In this document: piece after piece, positions 1 to 8,152 of the stretch
Numbering within the stretch: position 1 is the first letter of the stretch
Layout: every line of letters starts with the position of its first letter
NCBI GenBank assembly: GCA_002432865.1
Contig: DJGX01000022.1
Coordinates: 12,299-44,967 of the forward strand
Origin: Cloacimonetes bacterium UBA5835
GTDB lineage: Bacteria > Cloacimonadota > Cloacimonadia > Cloacimonadales > Cloacimonadaceae
Direction: 5' to 3'
Length of the DNA stretch: 32,669 nt
The notes under the pieces: generated by a model
Database searches by the model: none
Told to the model about the DNA's origin: nothing
Seen by the model: only the letters and a program-made list of their open reading frames with translations
Position numbers and translations under genes: made by a program

Positions 1-21
1 TGAACTTTGAACTCCCGCACT
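1..21 (-). repeat. Edge copy of the 15-base intergenic repeat
   Basis: Read on the minus strand, these bases give one unit of the form AGTGCGGGAGTTCAA followed by AGTTCA. The same unit-plus-partial-unit order occurs in the tandem array at 24967-25054. The copy is cut by the window edge, so its full length is unknown. It lies just downstream of the minus-strand gene that ends at 25. Confidence 0.6.
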
Positions 22-24
22 CTT

Positions 25-438
25 TTATGGTATATGTCTGGTATATAATGATATCTCTGCTTTATAGGGTCTTTCCCCTTCTTTTAAAGCTCGGTTCAAT
101 TTATCCAACATTTTTGATCTTCTACTTTTACTATTTGCCTTAATTTTAATGCTATAAAGAGCACTGGCAAGTTCTTCACCATTGGCATCCCAAACTTTTG
201 CCATTAAAGCAATTTCTTGATCTTTTTTGCCGGTATTGGCAAGGGTGTATTCCAGCTCGATGAATTGAGTGCCATAACGGCTGATGCTGATATCACTTAT
301 CTGTATTTCTGAAGCCGTTTTTTTTAAACCCGAGCGTTGGATAAAAATGCCCCAAATAACTAAGATAATAACTACAACCAAAACAACTTGTTTCAGTTTA
401 TAGCGTTTTGGAAATTCCAGACGGTCTACTTTATGCAT
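25..438 (-). CDS. Small single-pass membrane-anchored protein, function unknown
   Basis: A 137-residue protein with a short basic cytoplasmic N-terminus, one hydrophobic segment at about residues 15-34, and an extracytoplasmic remainder. The outer part has alternating hydrophobic and polar residues of beta type (about 40-100) and then a basic linker rich in Lys, Arg and Ser. The pattern resembles small anchored beta-sandwich domains such as FxLYD-like or late-embryogenesis-like folds, but I cannot assign a family. It is the last gene of a minus-strand set, 10 bases after the barrel gene, so it is probably co-transcribed with the envelope proteins upstream. A role at the cell surface is inferred from topology and context only. 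Confidence 0.72.
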   Translation of the reverse strand: MHKVDRLEFPKRYKLKQVVLVVVIILVIWGIFIQRSGLKKTASEIQISDISISRYGTQFIELEYTLANTGKKDQEIALMAKVWDANGEELASALYSIKIKANSKSRRSKMLDKLNRALKEGERPYKAEISLYTRHIP

Positions 439-448
439 AATATTTGTC

Positions 449-1975
449 CTAAAAGATTAATTGCCAAGCGGAATATAGAGTATTTTGCCAATCATCGTTG
501 TGACAGCCTTCCCAACCAAAAAGCAAACGGTGATGTGCAAAAACATCTATAAGCACATTACTTTTTAAGGTGATAGTATTAGTTTTTGTTCCTTGAAACC
601 AGGAAGCCGTTCCATTATCCATTGCTTCTGAATCTGGAAAAGCATTATGATAATCTTCACTCCAGTCACTGCCAAAACTTCCCTGTTTGCTATAAGATAC
701 ACTTCCCTGCCAAAGCAGAATATTTCTATATGGTAAGCGTAGTAAACAGGAAAAATCTGCAATGTTTGAACCTTTCGGATAGCCAAGAGGTTTACCATCA
801 GTAGAGAACATTGTATGATTTAAATAGTGAGTATAAGTGAAGGGACGGATAGCAGTTAGTTCTGTAGTTATATCTGCAAAAGGACTTTCTGGTAAAGCAA
901 AGGGAGTTTTCCATTTTATTCCTCCTTGCAGCGCATATTTATTTCCCCACCAGTCACTACCCAGTTCACTGAAACTAAATTCATCTATAAGAACTTGAGT
1001 ATAAAAGAAAAGCGACTGAATAGGACGATATGAACCTCCTGCATAAATCATTACATTATCTCTATCCCAAAGATTATGTTCAATTGCGCGCCAAAAGGCA
1101 ACAGGCAAAAAATAATTAATATCCAGCGAGCGGTTTCCGTATATAATTTCTTCACCTAAGAAAAAGTTCAAATTTGAGTAGGGCTGAAAGCCAAATTGAT
1201 GCAGCGCTAAATACTTATCGGGATAGTTTTTGCTGTTGTAATAAGGATTGTTATATATGTTATAAGTGCTATCTGCCATTAAAGATGCATGCATAAAAGA
1301 AATGCTGAACAATCCAGATCTAGCTTCTGCTAATATATAGCCGTAATCATTCACTTCGTCATTTAGAATTATACTACCGCTAATTGCATTGCCCACAGGG
1401 AATTTCCCCCGCCCTAAAGCCAGGGTTAAATTATTGGCATTGTAGCTGATATCTCCGCTAAGATTATCTATATTCAGTTTGTTATTGCTATAATTATAGT
1501 AGCCATCAACCAGCCAGGAAGTTTCTGCAGTTTTTTGATCACCCAAAAAAATGCCATTCCACCAGTTAGTATTCAGCTCAAAGTGTTCTCCATATTGCGA
1601 TTCTAAATATATACCACCATAAAGAAAGCTGCAGATATCATCTTTTTTCACTGGCTCCAAACCTGCAGTAACATTCATATCCGCTTTAAATTTACGATCG
1701 TTGCTTTGATAACTCATCAGAGAATGGTTTGCTTTTCCTAAGCGAAAAAAATCCATTATGGCATCAGTAAAACGAGGAATAGGGACAAGAGGTATATGTA
1801 ATCCATTACCATAGGTAGAGATACTATCATCTTTTGCGGATTGAGGATAGCTAAGTAAACTCGGTTTCAAACTGTTTTGTACTTCAGGATTAAAAGCAGA
1901 ATTAGGAATAAAACGCATAGCAGGTAACAATGAACACCAGAGTAATAACACTATAACACAAATTTTGGCAGGCAT
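449..1975 (-). CDS. Outer-membrane beta-barrel protein, Wzi/capsule-assembly-like
   Basis: A 508-residue protein with a signal peptide (hydrophobic residues about 5-19). Many amphipathic aromatic-rich strands follow, and the C-terminus is hydrophobic/aromatic (...WQLIF), as expected for a Gram-negative outer-membrane barrel. The middle carries motifs resembling the Wzi capsule-assembly family: an 'ISFMHASL' strand, a 'FFLGEEIIYGNR' strand and a following 'NYFLPVAFW' segment. Wzi proteins are barrels that bind capsule polysaccharide at the surface. No capsule genes are visible here, so I would call it Wzi-like rather than Wzi. It starts 3 bases after the AMIN-like gene ends, so the two are likely translated from one message. 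A generic porin-like barrel is the main alternative. Confidence 0.7.
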   Translation of the reverse strand: MPAKICVIVLLLWCSLLPAMRFIPNSAFNPEVQNSLKPSLLSYPQSAKDDSISTYGNGLHIPLVPIPRFTDAIMDFFRLGKANHSLMSYQSNDRKFKADMNVTAGLEPVKKDDICSFLYGGIYLESQYGEHFELNTNWWNGIFLGDQKTAETSWLVDGYYNYSNNKLNIDNLSGDISYNANNLTLALGRGKFPVGNAISGSIILNDEVNDYGYILAEARSGLFSISFMHASLMADSTYNIYNNPYYNSKNYPDKYLALHQFGFQPYSNLNFFLGEEIIYGNRSLDINYFLPVAFWRAIEHNLWDRDNVMIYAGGSYRPIQSLFFYTQVLIDEFSFSELGSDWWGNKYALQGGIKWKTPFALPESPFADITTELTAIRPFTYTHYLNHTMFSTDGKPLGYPKGSNIADFSCLLRLPYRNILLWQGSVSYSKQGSFGSDWSEDYHNAFPDSEAMDNGTASWFQGTKTNTITLKSNVLIDVFAHHRLLFGWEGCHNDDWQNTLYSAWQLIF

Positions 1976-1978
1976 ATT

Positions 1979-3091
1979 TTAGATGTAATTTCCTTGATGA
2001 CTAAGCTTTACTAAGCGTTCTACTTCTTCTTCCGGAAGTTTTAGTTCTTTGGCAATTTGTTTATTTGTCCAACCGTTAATTAATAAACGACTTACCATCC
2101 GACATAGAGTTTCTGTATCCAGAGCTTCGCCTTCTTTTCTATTTTCGGGAGGAGCAAACACAACAGGTTTGGGTTTCTTTTTGCCACTATGGATAAAAAT
2201 AAAAATAATGATAATTAATAGCAGAAGTAACACAAAAAACACTATTAGCAAGGGATTCTTTTCAAAAAAGGATAATTTGCTTTCTTCTGATCCTGAAGGA
2301 AGAGGAGCTTCCTGTATATCTTGTGGCAAGGGAGGAGTGGCAACTAAAGATTCTGACTGCACAGTTTGTTCTGTTTCTACAGCAGGGGGGATTTCCTTAT
2401 TAGCTTTTAGGGGCTCAATTGGCTTAGGTTCTTCAACTGATTTAGGTTTTTCTTGGGGTGCAGCTTTTTCTGAAGAGGTCCTGGCAGCTGCTTTTCTTCC
2501 ATACACCCTATTCAAAATATCCTGTCCTGCAGAATAATAAGCTGAGTTTTTGGGTATTTTTGCTACTATAGCTTTCAAGCGATTGCTGCCTCTTTGTTCC
2601 AATAATAATGCCCATTTATACAAAACTTCACCATCATTGGGATAATCACGGTTTAGCTCCACATAAATTTTATCAGCACTATTCAGCTTTCCACAGGAAG
2701 TGTAAAATTCTGCTATATCAAGCTTTTGCTGACGATTGGGCTTAGCAACAATGATATCCAAAACTAAACGAAAAGGATCTTCCAAAACCATCCTTTCCAA
2801 TCGAAATGTAGGAGAAACAGAAATTCGAATACTATTGTTTCTTTGCACAATGCTTCGGACGATATTACCACCTTCATAGCTGATATTTACTTTTGAGGGA
2901 TTATTGTTATCTATCTTCACTTCCACATAATCGCTATTGGGTATAACCTCATAATTACCTGTGCCATAAAATCCTACAACGATTCTCGAAACCCCCGAAC
3001 CATAATTTTCCATATCTACATAAGTAAAATCAATAGCTGCACAAAGCGACGCTATCAATAAGGTAAGCATAAATAAAACTTTAACTTTCAT
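1979..3091 (-). CDS. AMIN-like periplasmic domain, single TM and cytoplasmic HTH protein
   Basis: A 370-residue protein of unusual build. In order: a signal peptide (about 1-19); a beta-rich AMIN-like domain (about 20-115) ending in the hallmark-like 'EDPFRLVLDI'; a helical, TPR-like stretch (about 122-195); a Pro/Glu/Lys-rich linker (about 205-270); one strong transmembrane helix (about 279-301) followed by a basic stop; and a C-terminal helix-turn-helix-like segment, 'WTNKQIAKELKLPEEEVERL' (341-360). AMIN domains anchor envelope machines to peptidoglycan or secretins. The C-terminal segment resembles the small HTH tails of some flagellar or envelope proteins. It leads the operon with the barrel gene and has an AAGGAGA ribosome-binding site upstream of the ATG. 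Linking the cell wall to a cytoplasmic partner is inference. Confidence 0.75.
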   Translation of the reverse strand: MKVKVLFMLTLLIASLCAAIDFTYVDMENYGSGVSRIVVGFYGTGNYEVIPNSDYVEVKIDNNNPSKVNISYEGGNIVRSIVQRNNSIRISVSPTFRLERMVLEDPFRLVLDIIVAKPNRQQKLDIAEFYTSCGKLNSADKIYVELNRDYPNDGEVLYKWALLLEQRGSNRLKAIVAKIPKNSAYYSAGQDILNRVYGRKAAARTSSEKAAPQEKPKSVEEPKPIEPLKANKEIPPAVETEQTVQSESLVATPPLPQDIQEAPLPSGSEESKLSFFEKNPLLIVFFVLLLLLIIIIFIFIHSGKKKPKPVVFAPPENRKEGEALDTETLCRMVSRLLINGWTNKQIAKELKLPEEEVERLVKLSHQGNYI

Positions 3092-3762
3092 TTAGCTGTC
3101 TCCTTCTCTATATTTGAAAAAAACCTGATATCAACAATCATCTCACTTACACTCTTATTCCTCTTGTATAAATCAATCCCAATTCTAAGCCTATATAGAA
3201 GATAAAATATAAAACCTATGCAACAATACACTTCCTCTTTTCATCTAAGTTCCATATTGTTAACACCTTATCAGCTAATATCTTCCCTTTTATATAGCTC
3301 TATCTTGTCTGAACTATTCCATTTTTACTATAATTTTTGCCGCTTTAAAATTGGCAAGCTATTTTTAACACTAATAAAGCAAACATAACAAAATAAAGAA
3401 AAAAGGAGGGTAAGCATCAATCTGTTTTTCCGGCTAAAATGCTATTCTGCCAAATGTTAATAGGGGCATAAATAATGCTTGAGGGTACGAAGCTGGGCTA
3501 TTTCTTGCTTATAAGCTAGCGTGGGGTTGTGGCGATGCTGATGGGGAAAATACCTAGGTACAGCACCGCATCGCTACCGCAGCTTATTAAGCAAGAAGTA
3601 AGAAAAAACAGTAAATAAATTCAATGCTCTTCGCTTTAAACTCTGTGATCTAAGCACTTTTCTATCTGTTTTTGGGCATAATTGTTATATTACAAAAACA
3701 TTTATATTCTGAGTTCCCTCTTTTCTCTTGACGCAAAAGCCATATATGAAAAAAGCAAAAAT
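3092..3762. other. Gene-free divergent spacer (671 bases)
   Basis: This AT-rich region separates the minus-strand envelope operon from the plus-strand radical SAM gene and should hold both promoters, although I could not pick convincing hexamers. It contains the long hairpin element at 3502-3597. A strong Shine-Dalgarno-like sequence (AAAGGAGGG, near 3402-3410) has no start codon or reading frame behind it and may be left over from a lost gene. If the radical SAM gene started at the TTG at 3682, the spacer would be 590 bases. Confidence 0.6.
3502..3597. repeat. Long imperfect hairpin element, copy 1
   Basis: The outer arms are 3502-3517 and 3581-3597, identical in reverse complement apart from one bulged base. 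The inner arms, 3521-3540 and 3561-3580, pair at about 15 of 20 positions counting G-U. The loop is 3541-3560 and itself contains the perfect palindrome TACCTAGGTA. A diverged copy of the same length, with the same GGAAAAT in the loop, lies at 22978-23072. It does not end in a T-tract, so it is not a plain terminator. Confidence 0.72.
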
Positions 3763-4773
3763 ATGAATAAAGATAATTATTTACTAGCGAAGGCTTTTTT
3801 GCCAAAACAGCGTTTATGGCAGGCCTGTGGAATAGGATGTGACTATCTTTTGTCGCTTGCTATTCATAAACCTGTGGTTAATTTTTACCCGCCTGCTTTA
3901 ATGTTGGAGCCAACGAATATTTGTAATTTACGCTGTCCTTTGTGTTTAACTGGGAATGGGACATTGAATCGTCCCAAAGGAATGATGTCTTTGGCACTTT
4001 TTAAAAAAATCTGTAAAGATGTTCAGGATAAAATTGGAATGCTGATTTTGTGGAATCAGGGCGAGCCCTTTATAAATCCTGATTTTTATGAAATGCTAAA
4101 GATTGCCTCAAAACATCAATTTTATACGATGACATCTACTAATGCCAGTTTGGAACTGGATATTGAAAGGATAGTAAAAAGCGGACTAAATAAAATTATT
4201 ATTTCTATGGATGGAATAACGGAAGAAACATATAATAACTATCGCGTAAATGGAGATTTTGAACTTGTCCTCAAAAATATGCAGGCATTGGTTCGCTGTA
4301 AAGAAAAATTGCATAGTAAAACACCCTATCTTGTTTGGCAATTTATAATTATGAAACACAATGAAAATGAGCTGGAGAAAGTGAAACATCTGGCAAAAGA
4401 ACTGAAAGTAGATAAATTGGAATTTAAAACTGCCCAAATATACAATGGCGAAGACCAAGCCTTTCTGCCCAATAACTCGAAATATAGTCGCTATCAGAAA
4501 AACGGAGATAATTTCATCCTGAAAACTAAGCTGAAAAATCGCTGTAGGCGGTTATGGACTCAACCAGTTATAAATTGGAACGGTGAAATGAATATTTGTT
4601 GCTACGATAAAAATGGAACTATCCAAATTGGCAATATGGAAAAGAACAGTTTTTCGGAATTATGGTTTGGAAAGGCAATGCAAAATATGCGAAAGGCGAT
4701 ATTGAAAGATCGTTCCGCTTTTGAAATTTGCAGAAACTGCGGAGAAGGAATAGTACAGAAAATTAAAGATTAG
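3763..4773 (+). CDS. Radical SAM protein with SPASM domain
   Basis: Counting from the ATG at 3763, a 336-residue protein. The radical SAM cluster motif CxxxCxxC is at C54, C58 and C61 ('TNICNLRCPLC'), followed by 'WNQGEPFINPDF', the GEP-type SAM-binding motif, near 98-108. A C-terminal SPASM-type region has cysteines 261, 279, 280, 323 and 326 for an auxiliary Fe-S cluster, with the typical 'NWNGEMNICCYD' and 'IGNMEKNSFSELW' context. Such enzymes modify peptides, sugars or cofactors; the substrate cannot be read from sequence and no small precursor peptide gene is visible nearby. A longer form starting at a TTG (3682) adds 27 residues, but neither start has a good ribosome-binding site. The gene stands alone. 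Confidence 0.87.
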   Translation: MNKDNYLLAKAFLPKQRLWQACGIGCDYLLSLAIHKPVVNFYPPALMLEPTNICNLRCPLCLTGNGTLNRPKGMMSLALFKKICKDVQDKIGMLILWNQGEPFINPDFYEMLKIASKHQFYTMTSTNASLELDIERIVKSGLNKIIISMDGITEETYNNYRVNGDFELVLKNMQALVRCKEKLHSKTPYLVWQFIIMKHNENELEKVKHLAKELKVDKLEFKTAQIYNGEDQAFLPNNSKYSRYQKNGDNFILKTKLKNRCRRLWTQPVINWNGEMNICCYDKNGTIQIGNMEKNSFSELWFGKAMQNMRKAILKDRSAFEICRNCGEGIVQKIKD

Positions 4774-4903
4774 CTTATTGGCTTTCTTGAAACATAATTT
4801 CAGTTTTGGAACTACATTTAGCGTAGGTAGAAAATTATACTCTGTACTTAAATCTCTATTTCTGTAATATCCTATCCTTCCAAGGTGCTTTTACACTTTT
4901 TCC

Positions 4904-4933
4904 TTGACTTTTTTTCATAGCGAGATATATTAT
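4904..4933 (+). promoter_or_regulatory. Sigma-70-type promoter of the rubrerythrin-like gene
   Basis: TTGACT at 4904-4909 and TATTAT at 4928-4933, 18 bases apart. They lie about 30 bases before the start codon, with a strong AGGAGG ribosome-binding site in between. Confidence 0.5.
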
Positions 4934-4962
4934 AAAAAAATCGTATTCCATAGGAGGAAAAA

Positions 4963-5448
4963 ATGGCAGTATATTCTGTTAATGAAGTAATCGAAATGGC
5001 GGTGCAGATTGAAAGAAATGGCTATGCATTTTATAATGAAGCCATAAAACGCAGTGACCTTGATGAGGCCTCCAAAGAGTTATTAACCTATTTGCGGGAT
5101 GAAGAACTAACGCATGAAAACACTTTTTTGGCTTTGCGAGATGAAATCGATTTAGAAGTATTGAAACTATCTATCGATTGGGAATTAATTGCTGAATACT
5201 TAAAAGCTATTGTTGATAGCCGTATTTTTAACAGCGAATCCTCTGCTCTGCAACTTGTTGCAAATTCAAAAGATGCAAGAGAGATAATTAATAATGCAAT
5301 CACTTTCGAAAAGGATACACTTCTCTATTTTCATACTCTATCCGATAATATCAGTGATCCCAAAACCCATAATGCTTTACGAAAAATAATTAACGAAGAA
5401 ATCAGACACATTTTGAAATTGAACGAATTTAAGAAAAAAATGGGATAA
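4963..5448 (+). CDS. Rubrerythrin-like ferritin-fold diiron protein
   Basis: A 161-residue all-helical protein. It has the two-half diiron pattern of the rubrerythrin/ferritin-like family: Glu17 in 'QIERNGYAFY', an ExxH at E48-H51 in 'DEELTH', Glu116 in 'FEKDTLLYF', and a second ExxH at E146-H149 in 'NEEIRH'. It lacks the C-terminal rubredoxin domain of classical rubrerythrin, so it is the erythrin-type core only. Family members in anaerobes reduce peroxide or handle oxygen and iron; that role is inferred. It has its own promoter and a strong AGGAGG ribosome-binding site. No electron-donor gene is adjacent. Confidence 0.87.
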   Translation: MAVYSVNEVIEMAVQIERNGYAFYNEAIKRSDLDEASKELLTYLRDEELTHENTFLALRDEIDLEVLKLSIDWELIAEYLKAIVDSRIFNSESSALQLVANSKDAREIINNAITFEKDTLLYFHTLSDNISDPKTHNALRKIINEEIRHILKLNEFKKKMG

Positions 5449-5541
5449 CTACCTATTAACAAAACCTATATTAACATTAAAAATACAGGAATGGATTGCG
5501 GCGAAACAGAAATGTAGCCAGATAAGCAGTATAGATAGCAA

Positions 5542-6063
5542 GTGAAACATAAAAAAAGGAAAAAAGACAATACGAGAAGGATTATCAGTATCTTTCTGGT
5601 GTTGTTTCTGTTATTGATTCTGGTTTATAATCCAATCTCTTTGAGGTTGACTACTATCGGCGTAGCTATTTATTATGGTCTGAATCCAGTAATTTTTTAC
5701 CGATTAATTAAAACTGAAAGTTCGTTTCGTAGTTTTGCCATCTCCGATGCTCAAGCTATTGGTCTTGGTCAAATTAAAGAATCCACCGCTTTTTACATTC
5801 ATAAGGAACATAAAAGAGGTTATCTGTTTTTACCGTTATACAATCTGAAGTTGGCAGCTAAGTATCTTAATTATTTAAAAAAGAGATATAATGATAACTG
5901 GAGCTTAACTTTGGCGGCTTATAATTGGGGTGAAAGCAATGTAAATCGTCGGATTAGTTCTCATCAGATAGAAAAAGATAAGGACTATCGACACCTCTTT
6001 TCAGATATACCTGAGACCTATAATTACATTAATAAAATCCTCTATCCTAAAAATAAAACTTGA
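5542..6063 (+). CDS. Membrane-anchored lytic transglycosylase (SLT domain)
   Basis: A 173-residue protein with a very basic N-terminus and one transmembrane/signal-anchor helix (about 13-29), followed by a compact goose-lysozyme-like SLT domain. The catalytic glutamate is E59 in 'RLIKTESSF', followed by 'AIGLGQIKEST' (72-82), 'LAAYNWGE' (124-131) and 'PETYNYINKIL' (157-167), which are the standard motifs of the Slt70/MltC-type family. It cleaves peptidoglycan glycan strands to 1,6-anhydro ends in the periplasm. Translation starts at GTG with only a weak ribosome-binding site. It is about 90 bases after the rubrerythrin-like gene and 55 before the pseudopilin gene, and it may help assembly of an envelope-spanning machine. 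Confidence 0.88.
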   Translation: MKHKKRKKDNTRRIISIFLVLFLLLILVYNPISLRLTTIGVAIYYGLNPVIFYRLIKTESSFRSFAISDAQAIGLGQIKESTAFYIHKEHKRGYLFLPLYNLKLAAKYLNYLKKRYNDNWSLTLAAYNWGESNVNRRISSHQIEKDKDYRHLFSDIPETYNYINKILYPKNKT

Positions 6064-6118
6064 CGAGAATAGCCCTTGATAAAAATCATATTTCTATAAT
6101 TCATTTCAGGAGTGATTT

Positions 6119-6763
6119 ATGCTGCGTAATCAAAACGGAATCTCGTTTTATACTGTCTTAAGTATAATCCTATTCATTGCCTTGGTGTTTATCTTGGCAT
6201 TGCCAAATTTCTTTAATCTGGATAAAGAAAAAAATCAGGAAGATTGTATCAATAATATGAAACAAATCTGGGTAGCAACTACTGATTATATGCGTGATAC
6301 AAATACAGATTTTAATGGTGATCTTTCTTTACTTACCAAAACCCCTAAAGCACAAGATCCAAAACATACTTATCTTTCTTCTAATTTGTATTGCCCCGAA
6401 ACCAGTCGCCAAAAAAATGATTATACTGTTTACGGAAAATATGTCGCTGAACAAATTGGTACCGAAATAAAACACAACTATGGTGTTATCGTATATTGCC
6501 CCAACCTTGTGAAATTCCCAAAACACATAATTCCCAAAGCTTTCTATGAAAATATGGATCCCACTCAGCTACAGAATTATATCATTGATGATATCGATTA
6601 TATTGATACTGAAACCGGCTCAAATGGGGCAAAAAAAGTTGAATTGATAGAAAAATATATACAAATTTGGAAAACTGATCCCGATGCTTTTGTCAAAAGG
6701 AAAGCGAATACAACTGCTTTAAGAGCTATTCTTTTTCCTGATAAATTCAGCGTTAGTCAATAA
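6119..6763 (+). CDS. Type IV pilin-like (pseudopilin) protein with non-canonical N-terminus
   Basis: A 214-residue protein with a short N-terminus, then 'NGISFYTVLSIILF': a glycine followed by an unbroken hydrophobic helix (8-30) like the prepilin N-terminal helix. The body starts at a Cys in 'DCINNMKQIWVATTDYMRD', the usual 'N...I..A...Y' helix of type II secretion/type IV pseudopilins, with further Cys residues at 'LYCPETS' and 'VYCPNL'. The conserved glutamate at mature position 5 is replaced by Thr, as in some minor pseudopilins of the GspK type. A good AGGAG site precedes the ATG. A hairpin terminator follows at 6792-6837, so it probably ends a transcript shared with the transglycosylase gene. 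Confidence 0.68.
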   Translation: MLRNQNGISFYTVLSIILFIALVFILALPNFFNLDKEKNQEDCINNMKQIWVATTDYMRDTNTDFNGDLSLLTKTPKAQDPKHTYLSSNLYCPETSRQKNDYTVYGKYVAEQIGTEIKHNYGVIVYCPNLVKFPKHIIPKAFYENMDPTQLQNYIIDDIDYIDTETGSNGAKKVELIEKYIQIWKTDPDAFVKRKANTTALRAILFPDKFSVSQ

Positions 6764-6791
6764 CGCATTATCTAAAAGCTATTTTTCGGTT

Positions 6792-6837
6792 AGTTCAAAC
6801 AGCATCATTAATCGTGATGCCGTTTGAACTGTTTTTG
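6792..6837 (+). terminator. Rho-independent terminator after the pseudopilin gene
   Basis: A 16-base stem (6792-6807 with 6815-6830) has a single mismatch and a 7-base loop and is followed by GTTTTTG. An alternative TTG start for folC at 6824 falls inside its right arm, which argues for the ATG at 6878. Confidence 0.8.
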
Positions 6838-6877
6838 TAGTAAGCAGCATAAAAATATAAAAAATGAGAAGAACCAA

Positions 6878-8152
6878 ATGCTCTATAAAGAATTTCTTGA
6901 TCATATCTATAAACGCTATTCTGGTAATGTAAAATTGGAATTGAACAGAATGACAGGTTTGCTTTCTGATATGGAAGATCCCGAACGCTATTTAAATGGT
7001 TTTCATATCGGAGGCACTAATGGGAAAGGAAGTGTTTGTGCAACTTTGGAAGCACTCTGCTTAGCAAGTGGATTGAAAACTGCACTTAATACTTCTCCCC
7101 ATCTGATCAACTATAGCGAAAGATTTAGAATTAATGGTAGTGAACTACCTTTTACAACTATTTTAAGCACCTTCCGTCGTTATGAGACCTTGTTTAAAAA
7201 ATGGGATGCTTCGTTCTTCGAAATAACAACTGCCCTTGCTTTTGCAATGTTTAGTAAACAAAATGTAGAGGTAGCTATTATTGAAGTTGGCTTAGGAGGC
7301 AGATTGGATGCTACCAATCTCTTTACTCCCGATATTTCGGTAATTACTAATATTGGTTTAGACCATATAAAGACTCTTGGCGGAACTCTGGAAATTATTG
7401 CGGCTGAAAAAGCAGGAATAATAAAAAAAGGGATACCTCTGATAATAGGTGATATGGAAGAATCTCCTCGATCTATAGTTGAAGGTGTGGCAATGGCAAA
7501 ACAGGCACCTGTCTTTCGTTTTGGACGCGATTGGAACACTGAAACACTGTCGGATTCTTTGGACGGAATTAGCTTTAACTATAGTTTTGGCAAATACGAA
7601 TTTGAGAATCTACAGGCAAATTTAATCGGAGAACATCAAGTAGTAAATGTTGGAACTGCTTTAACCGCTTTTCTCTTATATGCTGAAAAAAGGGATATAC
7701 CTATTTCTGAAGAGATAATTCGCTCGGCATTAAAACAGATAAACTGGAAAGGTAGGTTGCAGGTTCTTTCTCAAAAACCGTTAGTAATAACTGATGGAGC
7801 CCATAATGTACATGGCGCTAAATCTCTGCTGCGGACTTTGGATAGGTTATTCCCAAACCGTAAGTTAAAATTCCTTGTTTCTATTTTGCGAGATAAAGAT
7901 TATCCTGATATGATTTCCCTATTCTGTAGCAAAGCTGAATTTATCTATATTACTAAAAACCAATCGGAACGCGCAGCTAGTATTGAAGAACAGGTGGAAG
8001 AAGTAAAAAAACACAATGTCCCCTATAAAACAGTTCCAACAGTTGCCGAAGCTTATGCTCTGGCTGTAAAAGAATGCAAACCAGATGATATTTTAATTAC
8101 TTGCGGTTCTTTATATACTGTTGGAGAAATTCTGGCTATTTCTATGAATTGA
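6878..8152 (+). CDS. folC: Folylpolyglutamate synthase / dihydrofolate synthase
   Basis: A 424-residue Mur-ligase-family enzyme that adds glutamate to folates (and in many bacteria to dihydropteroate). The ATP-binding loop is 'GGTNGKGSVC' at 45-54. It is followed by 'TSPHL', 'FEITTALAF', 'IIEVGLGGRLDATN', 'ITNIGLDH' and the C-terminal 'ITDGAHN', in the order and spacing usual for FolC, whose typical length is about 420-430. The ATG at 6878 is chosen because the upstream TTG lies in a terminator stem. The stop codon overlaps the ATG of rnhC by one base (TGATG), so the two genes are translationally coupled. The same enzyme often does both synthase steps; sequence alone does not settle this. Confidence 0.93.
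   Translation: MLYKEFLDHIYKRYSGNVKLELNRMTGLLSDMEDPERYLNGFHIGGTNGKGSVCATLEALCLASGLKTALNTSPHLINYSERFRINGSELPFTTILSTFRRYETLFKKWDASFFEITTALAFAMFSKQNVEVAIIEVGLGGRLDATNLFTPDISVITNIGLDHIKTLGGTLEIIAAEKAGIIKKGIPLIIGDMEESPRSIVEGVAMAKQAPVFRFGRDWNTETLSDSLDGISFNYSFGKYEFENLQANLIGEHQVVNVGTALTAFLLYAEKRDIPISEEIIRSALKQINWKGRLQVLSQKPLVITDGAHNVHGAKSLLRTLDRLFPNRKLKFLVSILRDKDYPDMISLFCSKAEFIYITKNQSERAASIEEQVEEVKKHNVPYKTVPTVAEAYALAVKECKPDDILITCGSLYTVGEILAISMN

Noticed and set aside
2049..2537. 162-residue plus-strand frame opposite the AMIN-like gene
   Set aside because: It is the antisense shadow of the Pro/Lys-rich linker and TM region of a well-supported minus-strand gene, with no ribosome-binding site.
3502..3597. 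Ordinary rho-independent terminator
   Set aside because: No T-tract follows on either strand, it is about 400 bases from the nearest upstream gene, and a same-length second copy exists at 22978-23072.
3682..3762. TTG start adding 27 residues to the radical SAM protein
   Set aside because: No ribosome-binding site and no conserved sequence in the extension. It is kept only as an alternative because the ATG at 3763 also lacks a strong site.
6824..6877. TTG start extending folC by 18 residues
   Set aside because: The start lies in the right arm of the terminator hairpin at 6792-6837, and the extension (MNCFCSKQHK...) is not FolC-like.
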